Assembly: GCA_049513695.1 (NCBI GenBank)
Contig: JBEKVW010000017.1
Span: 1-30,839 of the forward strand
Length of the DNA: 30,839 nucleotides
Source: UBA1162 sp049513695
Lineage (GTDB): Bacteria > Chloroflexota > Dehalococcoidia > GIF9 > UBA5629
Reading direction: 5' to 3'
Shown here one piece after another: positions 16,536 through 23,163 of this stretch. Numbering within the stretch: position 1 is the first letter of the stretch; every line of letters begins with the position of its first letter. The notes beneath the pieces are model-generated. The model worked only from the letters and a program-made list of their open reading frames with translations, ran no database searches and was not told the DNA's origin. A program made the position numbers and the translations under genes.

Positions 16536-16548
16536 CGACTTTGATTTT
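16522..16548 (-). terminator. AT-rich hairpin after the carbonic anhydrase gene (terminator or operator)
   Basis: A perfect 12-bp stem (16522-16533 with 16537-16548) with a 3-nt loop overlaps the carbonic anhydrase stop codon. The 3' arm on the minus strand ends in TTTTTAT, so it can act as a weak intrinsic terminator. Because it also spans the -35 box of the next gene, it may instead be an operator. Confidence 0.5.
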
Positions 16549-17056
16549 ATATATATCCAGCCTTTTTATACTCCTGCGCTATATCTACGTAGGCGTCGGC
16601 GCCCAAACGTATAACGGCCAGCATTTCATCGCTCAACTGCTCCTTTATACGGGCGGGCGAGCCGATGGCCAGCGATCTATCAGGTATCTTCATGTCCGGT
16701 GGTACCAGTGCCCCGGCCGCCACCAGGCAGGACCGTCCCACATCGGCATGTTGAAGCAGCACTGCGCCAATGCCTATCAAGCTGTCGTCACCGATACTGC
16801 GGCAGTGAACGGTCGCAGCATGGCCAATGATGACGTTGTCGCCGATAGTGATCTCGTCCGGCGTATGGACAACGCAGTTATCTTCAATGCTGGTATTTTT
16901 GCCTATTGTTATATGGCCGAAGTCACCTCTGACAACGGCTCCCGGCCAGATATTGGAGTTCTCGCCGATCTCCACGTCTCCCACAACATAGGCCGCCTCG
17001 CTGATAAAGGCTGTGGGGTGAATCCGAGGTGTTTTCCCCTTGAAACTTCTTATCAT
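16547..17056 (-). CDS. Gamma-class carbonic anhydrase family protein
   Basis: A 169-residue left-handed beta-helix protein built of hexapeptide repeats (for example VGDVEIGENSNIWPGAVVRG). The three zinc/iron-ligand histidines of the family are present: His64 (CVVHT), His79 and His84 (IIGHAATVHC). Such proteins (YrdA/PaaY/CamH type) hydrate CO2, or in some cases have acyl-transfer or thioesterase roles, so activity is not certain. The ATG has GAGGG about 7 nt upstream, and a perfect TATAAT (minus; plus 17094-17099) lies about 40 nt upstream. It is upstream of the phosphotriesterase-family gene on the same strand, separated by a hairpin. Confidence 0.93.
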   Translation of the reverse strand: MIRSFKGKTPRIHPTAFISEAAYVVGDVEIGENSNIWPGAVVRGDFGHITIGKNTSIEDNCVVHTPDEITIGDNVIIGHAATVHCRSIGDDSLIGIGAVLLQHADVGRSCLVAAGALVPPDMKIPDRSLAIGSPARIKEQLSDEMLAVIRLGADAYVDIAQEYKKAGYI

Positions 17057-17122
17057 CGTAGTACCCTCGCTCGATTAATCTGCTCCAACATGTATTATAG
17101 CAGCGGCCAGCTGCTTTCCGGA

Positions 17123-17151
17123 TTGACACGCGGATGGTCAGCACATACAAT
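17123..17151 (+). promoter_or_regulatory. Near-consensus promoter giving a leaderless transcript
   Basis: TTGACA (17123-17128), a 17-nt spacer and TACAAT (17146-17151) match 11 of 12 consensus bases. The expected start is 17158-17159, which is the GTG start codon of the next gene, so no leader or ribosome binding site would be present. Confidence 0.75.
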
Positions 17152-17158
17152 CGTCATC

Positions 17159-17755
17159 GTGAAAATACTCGTCATCCTCGCCCATCCCAGCCAGGTGAGC
17201 TTCAACCATGCCATTGCGGAGAGGGCCGTTCAAGCTCTAAATATCAATGGGCATAAAGTTATTTTCCACGACCTATACCGGGAAGCCTTCAGTCCTGAGC
17301 TGTCCTATCATGAAATTCTGGGAAATGAAAAAATACCTGCGGAGATCAAGGAATATTGCCGGGAGCTGGCTGAAGCCGAAGGGATCATTATCGTGCATCC
17401 CAACTGGTGGGGGCAGCCTCCGGCCATACTGAAAGGGTATGTCGACCGCATATTCCGCACGAACGTGGCCTACAGGTTCAAGGAGGGAGATAAGGGCGAG
17501 GGCATACCTCTTGGCCTGCTTAAGGCAAGGTCAGCCCTGGTCTTCAATACATCCAATACAGCCGGCAGCAGGGAGATGGAAATCTTTGGGGACCCCCTGG
17601 AAACGCTCTGGAAAAATTGCATCTTTGATCTGTGTGGGGTAAAAACGTTTTATCGCAGTACGTTCGGCGTGATAGTCACCAGCACGGCAGAGCAGCGCAG
17701 AGCATGGCTGGATGAAGTTCAGGATACTATAAACAGGTATTTCCCATCCCGTTAA
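17159..17755 (+). CDS. NAD(P)H dehydrogenase (quinone)-type flavodoxin-fold oxidoreductase
   Basis: A cytoplasmic FMN/FAD protein of the NQO/MdaB/KefF superfamily, 198 residues from the GTG at 17159, normal for the family. The N-terminal KILVILAHPSQVSFNHAIAE binds flavin phosphate, and the hallmark HPNWWGQPPAILKGYVDRIF is at residues 80-99. Such enzymes reduce quinones by two electrons or regulate potassium efflux. A much longer open frame runs upstream, but it is antisense to the carbonic anhydrase gene and has no family similarity. The GTG is where the conserved sequence begins and coincides with the predicted transcription start. It converges on, and overlaps by 3 nt, the disrupted tail of the DUF763 gene. 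Confidence 0.88.
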   Translation: MKILVILAHPSQVSFNHAIAERAVQALNINGHKVIFHDLYREAFSPELSYHEILGNEKIPAEIKEYCRELAEAEGIIIVHPNWWGQPPAILKGYVDRIFRTNVAYRFKEGDKGEGIPLGLLKARSALVFNTSNTAGSREMEIFGDPLETLWKNCIFDLCGVKTFYRSTFGVIVTSTAEQRRAWLDEVQDTINRYFPSR

Positions 17756-17883
17756 AGCCAGAGGCGTAGACGTTTAATGGCTGCCATCTTCTCTTTATCC
17801 TCGACTTTAGCCCTTTCCAGCGCGTTGTGCAGTATTTCTATGCTCCTATCGTAGGTTTTCCTGTCCACCGGAAAGGGGATACC
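17752..17883 (-). pseudogene. Out-of-frame C-terminal remnant of the DUF763 gene
   Basis: On the minus strand, a frame shifted relative to the main DUF763 frame reads GIPFPVDRKTYDRSIEIL and on through a basic helix to a TAA at 17752-17754 (43 codons). DUF763 proteins normally continue after their RDP motif with a SFAHGGKDG-like stretch and then this segment. Here about ten codons are lost and the frame changes just after RDP. The stop falls within the stop codon region of the convergent oxidoreductase, where an intact gene would have ended. Confidence 0.75.
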
Positions 17884-18803
17884 GGATCGCGGAAGCTTAC
17901 CGGGACGCCGTAGATGATCTCAGAGATAAGGCTTAAAGCACGAAGAGTTTTAGCTCCCACGCCCTCCATACCCAGCAGCCTCTCGAAATTCTCAGGTTGT
18001 CTTTCATACGTCTTGACGAAGATTTTGTATAGGCGATCGGGATGAATATCTTGTGTCAATATAACGTGGCGTTTGGGTAACTCCAGATTCTTGAGACGTT
18101 GCAGATGGGCCATTATCTTGTCCGGATTTTCTTGGCGTGTTATATCCGCAATCGTATCTCTGGCGGCGGAGCTTTCCACGGCCACCAGGTTGAGCGTATT
18201 TGCCCCTGCTTCGGCGCATACGGCGCTGTGCGGCTCGCAAACGAAGTCTGTAACCTTCCCTCCCAGCCAGTGATAGCGGCGGGCAAAGCGGTTCTCCTCG
18301 TTCATCCCCTGTTGAATTACCGCCCAGGAGCCCGCTCCTGTGAAGCAAAATACGTGATGATATAGCTGATATCCGTCCTGCACGGCATTGCTGTCCACTT
18401 TGGCTGATATGCGGCTGGCATAAACCAGCTTATCGGCGTCAGCTTGGATCAGGTGCCCCACATTCTCTATCTCCGACGGGGTTTTGCGAGAGGTCCGGCC
18501 TTTGCCGCCGGCCACGTACAAACCCAGGTCGGATTGCATGTCTTTAATGCCCTCCTTAAGCGCTCCGCAAACGGTGGTCGTCACACCGCTGGAATGCCAG
18601 TCAAATCCCAGGACGCAGCCGAAAGCCTGGAACCAGTAGGGATCGGAAAGGCGGTTCAACATTTCCTCGGGTCCGAAATCCGAAACGATGGCGATGGTTA
18701 TCTCCCTGGCCAGGTTGGTCATGCGCTTGAACAGCCAGGCGGGTGCCTTGCCACCATGCAGCGGAAGGTGGGCTATGCCTGTACGACGAGCGGGAAAATC
18801 CAT
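17838..18803 (-). CDS. DUF763 domain protein, C-terminally frameshifted
   Basis: A 321-residue DUF763 protein; the family function is unknown. Recognisable blocks are the N-terminal RRTGIAHLPLHGGKAPAWL, LSDPYWFQAFGCVLGFDWHS near residues 51-70, WAVIQQGMNEENRFARRYHW, and a helix-hairpin-helix-like segment MEGVGAKTLRALSLISEIIYG near the C terminus. The helix-hairpin-helix hints at nucleic acid binding (inference). After FRDP the frame shifts, the next residues (VSPFRWTGKPTIGA) are not family-like, and a premature stop follows. The true C terminus lies at 17752-17883 in another frame. The gene may be a recent pseudogene, a truncated but active gene, or a sequencing error. The start has GGGTGG 10 nt upstream. 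Confidence 0.85.
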   Translation of the reverse strand: MDFPARRTGIAHLPLHGGKAPAWLFKRMTNLAREITIAIVSDFGPEEMLNRLSDPYWFQAFGCVLGFDWHSSGVTTTVCGALKEGIKDMQSDLGLYVAGGKGRTSRKTPSEIENVGHLIQADADKLVYASRISAKVDSNAVQDGYQLYHHVFCFTGAGSWAVIQQGMNEENRFARRYHWLGGKVTDFVCEPHSAVCAEAGANTLNLVAVESSAARDTIADITRQENPDKIMAHLQRLKNLELPKRHVILTQDIHPDRLYKIFVKTYERQPENFERLLGMEGVGAKTLRALSLISEIIYGVPVSFRDPVSPFRWTGKPTIGA

Positions 18804-18880
18804 ATTTATTGGGCCACCCTTAGTAGTTTAATGATAGCAGAACAGGAAAGTGATAATATACGTAGTGAAGGGAGGTTATG

Positions 18881-19504
18881 ATGAAGAAAAATCCTGTCGT
18901 ATACAAAAACATGAAGGAGATAGTTGATCCGTCACATACCGCGCTGGTGCTGTGGGATGTGCAGGATGCGCTGGTAGGCATGATTTTTAACAGGCAAGAA
19001 TTTCTCCTTAATTTGAAAACGCTGTCTGATGCCGCCAGAAAACGCGGAATTCCGCTAATTTATACTAAGATCACACCTTTGCCCTTAAATTGGGAGTCAT
19101 CCTTCAGGCTGTATATGCAGATGAAAAGATCCCGTGTGGACTCCCTGGATAAGCTACGGCCTTTCCCGCAGCCGGGGAGTCCTGAAGCCGAGATAAACAG
19201 CGAAGTGAAGCCAATGGACGGCGACATTGTGCTCGACAAGCATACCGCAAGTATATTTACCGGCACGCATTTTGAAAACCTGATGAGAAATGCGGGCATA
19301 ACCACAATTCTATTCACCGGCATATCCACTGAATTCGGCATCAGCTCGTCCGCCAGGGACGCCGCCAACCGGGGTTTCTACCCTGTGGTTGTGGAGGACT
19401 GCGTCTCGTCTTCGGTTAGAGAAATGCACGAAGCAGCGTTAAAGACAATGACAATTGTGAGCATCGTCATTCCGTCGGCTGAAATAATCAGAGAATGGGC
19501 ATAG
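18881..19504 (+). CDS. Isochorismatase-fold hydrolase with Gly at the nucleophile position
   Basis: A cytoplasmic alpha/beta hydrolase of the isochorismatase/cysteine hydrolase superfamily, 207 residues. The conserved Asp26 (LWDVQDAL) and Lys120 (DIVLDKHTASIF) are present. The block usually written TxxCVxxTAxDA reads TEFGISSSARDA, so Gly153 replaces the catalytic Cys. True isochorismatases (EntB, PhzD) also have Gly here and hydrolyse a vinyl ether without a thiol; amidases such as nicotinamidase need the Cys. The first ATG at 18878 is only 2 nt after GGGAGG, so I use the ATG at 18881, 5 nt away. No enterobactin or phenazine genes are nearby. A vinyl-ether hydrolase or a non-thiol hydrolase is the best guess. 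Confidence 0.87.
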   Translation: MKKNPVVYKNMKEIVDPSHTALVLWDVQDALVGMIFNRQEFLLNLKTLSDAARKRGIPLIYTKITPLPLNWESSFRLYMQMKRSRVDSLDKLRPFPQPGSPEAEINSEVKPMDGDIVLDKHTASIFTGTHFENLMRNAGITTILFTGISTEFGISSSARDAANRGFYPVVVEDCVSSSVREMHEAALKTMTIVSIVIPSAEIIREWA

Positions 19505-19542
19505 AAATTGGAGATGCTTCTTTTAAAGGAGATTATCGGAGG

Positions 19543-19590
19543 ATGTTAAATATAGCTGTCGGTGCTTTTATTGAGGCCGCAGCAGTATGA
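19543..19590 (+). other. 15-codon mini-ORF with strong ribosome binding site
   Basis: After the isochorismatase-fold gene, AAAGGAG and CGGAGG precede an ATG at 19543 that encodes MLNIAVGAFIEAAAV and stops at TGA. Most of it is antisense to the end of the phosphoesterase gene. It could be the stub of a lost downstream operon gene. It may equally be chance. Confidence 0.25.
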
Positions 19591-20124
19591 GATAGCCTTG
19601 CTGGCCAGCCCTATGTACCTGTTCAGATAATAGTAGCGCTTTGTCTCTATGGTGATCAGTTCGCAGGATATATCATCCTCTACGGTCATAATTCCATAGC
19701 TGCGGTGCATGGCGGGGAACCTGCCTATAACACTGCCCGGATTGAAAAAGAGTATGCCGTCCTCGACAACATGCCTGCAGGCATGTGTGTGGCCGTAAAG
19801 TATGGCATCCAACTTGCCCTCGAACTGTGTCGTCAGCCCCCATTTGAAGCCAAAGGGGAAAACACAGCCGTGGCCGTGAATGATGCCTATGCGTTTGCCG
19901 TTAACTTCTATGAGGTCTTTCTCCGGAAGTCCCGGGATATGGCTGTCATGATTGCCTGCCACACCGTGAAAATCCGCGATCTCTTTGAGGTCGTTGACCA
20001 GGTCTTCCGAATGGAAATCTCCCAGATGCACCACCATATCCATACGGGTAAGTGCGTTTATAAGGGAGGATGGCAACTCGCTGATGCGGTGTACGTGGGT
20101 GTCAGAAATTACACCTATTTTCAT
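19546..20124 (-). CDS. YfcE/MJ0936-type metallophosphoesterase
   Basis: A calcineurin-like phosphodiesterase, 192 residues from the ATG at 20124. Metal-binding motifs in order are D8-T-H10, GD36, GNHD (57-60), HGH (83-85) and GHTH (111-114). All ligands of the family are present, so it should be an active phosphodiesterase; the physiological substrate of YfcE-type enzymes is unknown. The reading frame extends upstream to 20175, but conserved sequence begins at MKIGVISDTH, so I use this start. No ribosome site lies at the normal distance; the nearest CAGGAG is 27 nt upstream. A TATAAT on the minus strand (plus 20264-20269) lies about 140 nt upstream. Confidence 0.88.
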   Translation of the reverse strand: MKIGVISDTHVHRISELPSSLINALTRMDMVVHLGDFHSEDLVNDLKEIADFHGVAGNHDSHIPGLPEKDLIEVNGKRIGIIHGHGCVFPFGFKWGLTTQFEGKLDAILYGHTHACRHVVEDGILFFNPGSVIGRFPAMHRSYGIMTVEDDISCELITIETKRYYYLNRYIGLASKAISYCCGLNKSTDSYI

Positions 20125-20332
20125 GATATTTACTATTAAATCCGAACTATTCTCCTGATTGAGCGAACGTGGCACATGTTATCACGTTTTTCAAATAATG
20201 TCTACCCTTTTCCGGTATAAATTCGCTGGATCTCGATCGATTTTGCTTTTTTAAGCCGTCTGTATTATAGATGAAAAAGTTTAACATGGGGTTAACGCAC
20301 TATTAAATGTTTGTGAAATTTTGTTCGCACAG

Positions 20333-21091
20333 CTAATTGCGGCGTCGAATAATTAAGAGGCCGGCGACCAGAGCGCCCAATAATACGAGTATAGCAAAAT
20401 ATAAAGCTGGATTTCTCCAGAAATCGTTTGCGGTTACCGTTATCACATCTGCATTTGCGGGTTGCCTGGGATTATATTCGTTGTCCGGTATGTAACTGCC
20501 TCCGTGATTCATTAGCCGCGAATCTTCTGAAATACTTAGTATCGCACTTGCGGTTGGCTTGCCGGGAGTTATACGCTTCAGGATATTGTTTATCTCAAAT
20601 TTATCATCCGCTGTAGCCAGGCCCTCGAAACAACCGCATATCTGAAAAATGGGATAATTGGAGTTTTGCAGGGAAGCTGCTATCTGGTTGGATCTTGCTA
20701 GAGTAAGTTTGCTCAAAAATACCAGTATCTGCCTGCCTGCGTCACTGGCGGTAAAAATGGGCTGGTCCTCGACCCATTCCGTTACACTCCCTATCGTGCC
20801 GCCTTCTATAGAAATGGCGATTTTTGCGCCGGGCGCTACATTGCCTTTCAGACCTTCATCCACATCGATGAAAACCGATGTGTAAATACCAGCATGATTT
20901 GAGTCATAGCCGATGGTGACTTCCGTGATAGTCCCTATCACAATGGCATCAGCCTCCCGGGTTAGGTCCTCCATGGTGAGCGGTACCATGATCGCTTGTG
21001 CCGGGCTACTTACAGTCAATAGGAGAGCCATGCCTAAAAGAATGAAAGCTGCGGCTAATGTTAGCCTTTTCATCCGGAACATATGCCGCAT
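20333..21091 (-). CDS. Exported protein of unknown function with C-terminal membrane anchor
   Basis: About 252 residues, no family I can name. A hydrophobic signal peptide (LTLAAAFILLGMALLLTVSS) ends in AQA. A soluble domain follows, containing PLTMEDLTREADAIVIGTI, a beta-strand-rich middle with IYTSVFIDVDEGLKG, and two Cys close together (QICGCF). The C terminus is one transmembrane helix (about 20 residues, after FWRNPALY) followed by RRRN, so the protein is probably anchored outside with a short basic inner tail. That tripartite end is like sortase or exosortase substrates, but no LPXTG or PEP motif is seen. Start codons at 21091, 21082 and 21073 are all possible; the GGGG just before 21091 best serves 21082. 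Confidence 0.75.
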   Translation of the reverse strand: MRHMFRMKRLTLAAAFILLGMALLLTVSSPAQAIMVPLTMEDLTREADAIVIGTITEVTIGYDSNHAGIYTSVFIDVDEGLKGNVAPGAKIAISIEGGTIGSVTEWVEDQPIFTASDAGRQILVFLSKLTLARSNQIAASLQNSNYPIFQICGCFEGLATADDKFEINNILKRITPGKPTASAILSISEDSRLMNHGGSYIPDNEYNPRQPANADVITVTANDFWRNPALYFAILVLLGALVAGLLIIRRRN

Positions 21092-21221
21092 CCCCAAAAT
21101 GATCTAGACTGGAGGATATGACTTGATATAACGATGTACATCTAAGCTATATTATAGGCGGTTTGTCAATGCGGATTGATTGCCCTAAGTCCACCACAAT
21201 ACCCCTATCCGAGACTTAATC

Positions 21222-21251
21222 ATGACAGCGGTAATGATTAAGAGGTATAAT
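21222..21251 (+). promoter_or_regulatory. Promoter of the glycerate kinase gene
   Basis: ATGACA (21222-21227), an 18-nt spacer and a perfect TATAAT (21246-21251). The start near 21258 gives a 33-nt leader with AAGGGAG 9 nt before the GTG start codon. Confidence 0.65.
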
Positions 21252-21290
21252 TCCAACGTTTTGCGTTTGTTTATAAGGGAGCCATGAACT

Positions 21291-22634
21291 GTGATTATCA
21301 AAAACCGTGAGGACCTGATATCTTCCAGCCTGCGGGCCAGGGCAGTGGAATTAATTGAAGCCGGTATCACCCGTGTTTTGCCGGCCAACCTGCTCAGGGC
21401 TGCTGTTCGCTATAATCGCGGCAGAAAAAGCCTGCGTGTCATGGGAGAAAGCTATGATTTATCACGGGGCAGGATATTCGTAGTTGGCGGCGGCAAGGCT
21501 TCGGGTCTAATGGCGGAGGAACTGGAAAGGATAATTGGCCCCGCCGATATTACTGCCGGCATTGTGAATTGCCATACCGGGGGTTATGAAACGAGGAAAA
21601 TATCGGTCAGGCAGGCGGGACACCCGCTGCCCGATGAAGCAGGGGTGCACGGTGTTCAGGAGATGCTGGCCATGAAAGCCCGACATTCTATAGGTAAAGG
21701 GGATCTTGTTATATGTTTGATTTCAGGCGGGGGCTCAGCCCTTTTGCCCTGCCCGGCCGGCGGCCTAACTCTTCAAGGCCAGCAGGAGATAACGCTGCTT
21801 CTGTTGCGAAGCGGCGCCAATATCAAAGAAATTAATATCGTGCGCAAACACCTGTCGCTTATTAAAGGCGGCAGGCTGGGCGCTTTTTATGAGCCGGCCA
21901 AAATAGTGTCTCTTATTATTTCCGATGTTGTTGGCGATGATCTCAATACCATAGCCTCCGGCCCAACCGTTCCGGACCCATCCACGTTCAGCGATGCTCA
22001 GGCTGTTTTAAAGAAATACGGGCTTTTGACGAAGGCTCCTAAAAACGTGGTTGATTTTATAAACAGGGGTGTGGAAGGGCTTGAAGCCGAAACGCCCAAA
22101 GAAACCAGCAATTGCGACAACTATGTCATCGGTAATAACAGCATGTGCCTCGAAGCTATGGCGGAGAAGGCCAGGGACCTGGGCTTGAGGCCGAAAATTG
22201 TGACGGCTGAACTAAATGGAGATACGGCCACGATGGCCTTTGAAAAAGCCGAAGAAATCGCCGGCGCTAAATATAAGGGATTCGATGTTATCCTGCTGGG
22301 CGGCGAGACGACGCCTACCCTGCCTGAGAACTCAGGCAAGGGAGGCAGAAACCAGCATTATGTGGCAGTCTCGATGCTGGCTATGAAGAAACTGCCTTCT
22401 CCCTGGTTGGTGGCATCAGTGGGTACGGACGGTTCAGATTATCTGCCCGAGGTGGCCGGGGCTATGGTGGACGACCGCTGTCTATCCACGGCTACGGCAG
22501 CCAAGATCGATGTCGAGGACTATATCGCCAGATTCGATAGCTATTCGCTTTTCCGTAAGATGACCAGATCGCTGATAATTACCGGATCGACCGGCACCAA
22601 CGTCAGCGATGTGATACTTTACCTGTTAGGCTGA
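21291..22634 (+). CDS. Glycerate 2-kinase (MOFRL/GckA family)
   Basis: A cytoplasmic kinase that phosphorylates D-glycerate to 2-phosphoglycerate with ATP, linking serine, glyoxylate or sugar-acid breakdown to glycolysis. The 447-residue length is normal. The DUF4147 domain shows VVGGGKASGLMAEELE near residues 64-79, LISGGGSALLPCPAGGLT, and KEINIVRKHLSLIKGGRLG. The C-terminal MOFRL domain has GGETTPTLPENSGKGGRNQ and VGTDGSDYLPEVAGAMVDD. The GTG at 21291 is used because AAGGGAG is 9 nt upstream; the nearby ATG at 21284 is out of frame. It overlaps the convergent acetyltransferase gene by 9 nt. Confidence 0.93.
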   Translation: MIIKNREDLISSSLRARAVELIEAGITRVLPANLLRAAVRYNRGRKSLRVMGESYDLSRGRIFVVGGGKASGLMAEELERIIGPADITAGIVNCHTGGYETRKISVRQAGHPLPDEAGVHGVQEMLAMKARHSIGKGDLVICLISGGGSALLPCPAGGLTLQGQQEITLLLLRSGANIKEINIVRKHLSLIKGGRLGAFYEPAKIVSLIISDVVGDDLNTIASGPTVPDPSTFSDAQAVLKKYGLLTKAPKNVVDFINRGVEGLEAETPKETSNCDNYVIGNNSMCLEAMAEKARDLGLRPKIVTAELNGDTATMAFEKAEEIAGAKYKGFDVILLGGETTPTLPENSGKGGRNQHYVAVSMLAMKKLPSPWLVASVGTDGSDYLPEVAGAMVDDRCLSTATAAKIDVEDYIARFDSYSLFRKMTRSLIITGSTGTNVSDVILYLLG

Positions 22635-23114
22635 CAGGTCTTTCTCCATGAAGCAGACCAGGAAAGGCAGGTGTTCAAACTGTTTTGTACCAGTTTCCAG
22701 GAAACCGAACGATTTATACCAGTTTTTTAAGACCGTCTGGCTATTTACCATACCCAGCGCCACTTTGGTGCCTCCCTGCTTGCGTACATAGTCCAGCAAA
22801 TATTCCACCAATTTCCGTCCATAGCCCTGGAGCCTGTAGGCGGGCATTATTGACAGCCGGTCCATATAGTAAACGCCGCCTTCACCTTTTTCCGCTGCTA
22901 TGAAACCAACCTGGACCTCGTCAACATAAAGTCCCCAAAAAGTTGCCTTTTTATGCAGTTCCTGCAGCCTTTCCATAGTGTAAAATGCGGGATGGTCAGG
23001 GGTCTTTTCGCGCGTAACATTCATTTCTTCGGCAACCGTTCTGAAAGACTGCCTGATAATTTCCAGGCTCTTTGCAAGCTGTTCTTCAGTTATTATTTGC
23101 TTTATGTCCGGCAT
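22626..23114 (-). CDS. GNAT-family N-acetyltransferase
   Basis: A 162-residue single-domain GNAT protein that would transfer an acetyl group from acetyl-CoA to an amine. Motif A is readable as LSIMPAYRLQGYGRKLVEYLL (R-x-x-G-x-G pyrophosphate loop). Beta strand 5 and the C-terminal ALGMVNSQTVLKNWYKSFGFLETG block are also typical. The substrate is unknown. It lies 49 nt downstream of the C69 peptidase gene on the same strand, so the two are probably co-transcribed. Its last 9 nt overlap the end of the glycerate kinase gene. Confidence 0.88.
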   Translation of the reverse strand: MPDIKQIITEEQLAKSLEIIRQSFRTVAEEMNVTREKTPDHPAFYTMERLQELHKKATFWGLYVDEVQVGFIAAEKGEGGVYYMDRLSIMPAYRLQGYGRKLVEYLLDYVRKQGGTKVALGMVNSQTVLKNWYKSFGFLETGTKQFEHLPFLVCFMEKDLSA

Positions 23115-23163
23115 ATTCCCTTTTCCTGATCTTATAGTTATCAGCCTTCTTATAAATCAGCCC

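Noticed and set aside
16541..17158. Long in-frame extension upstream of the quinone reductase-like gene
   Set aside because: It is antisense to the well-supported carbonic anhydrase gene, shows no family similarity, and the conserved flavodoxin-fold sequence begins only at the GTG at 17159.
19769..19786. 18-bp perfect palindrome ACATGCCTGCAGGCATGT
   Set aside because: It lies inside the phosphoesterase gene and encodes part of the conserved region after GHTH, so codon use explains it; no regulatory context.
20165..20195. ACGTG/CACGT dyad upstream of the phosphoesterase gene
   Set aside because: Five-base arms with a non-pairing middle are expected by chance at this length.
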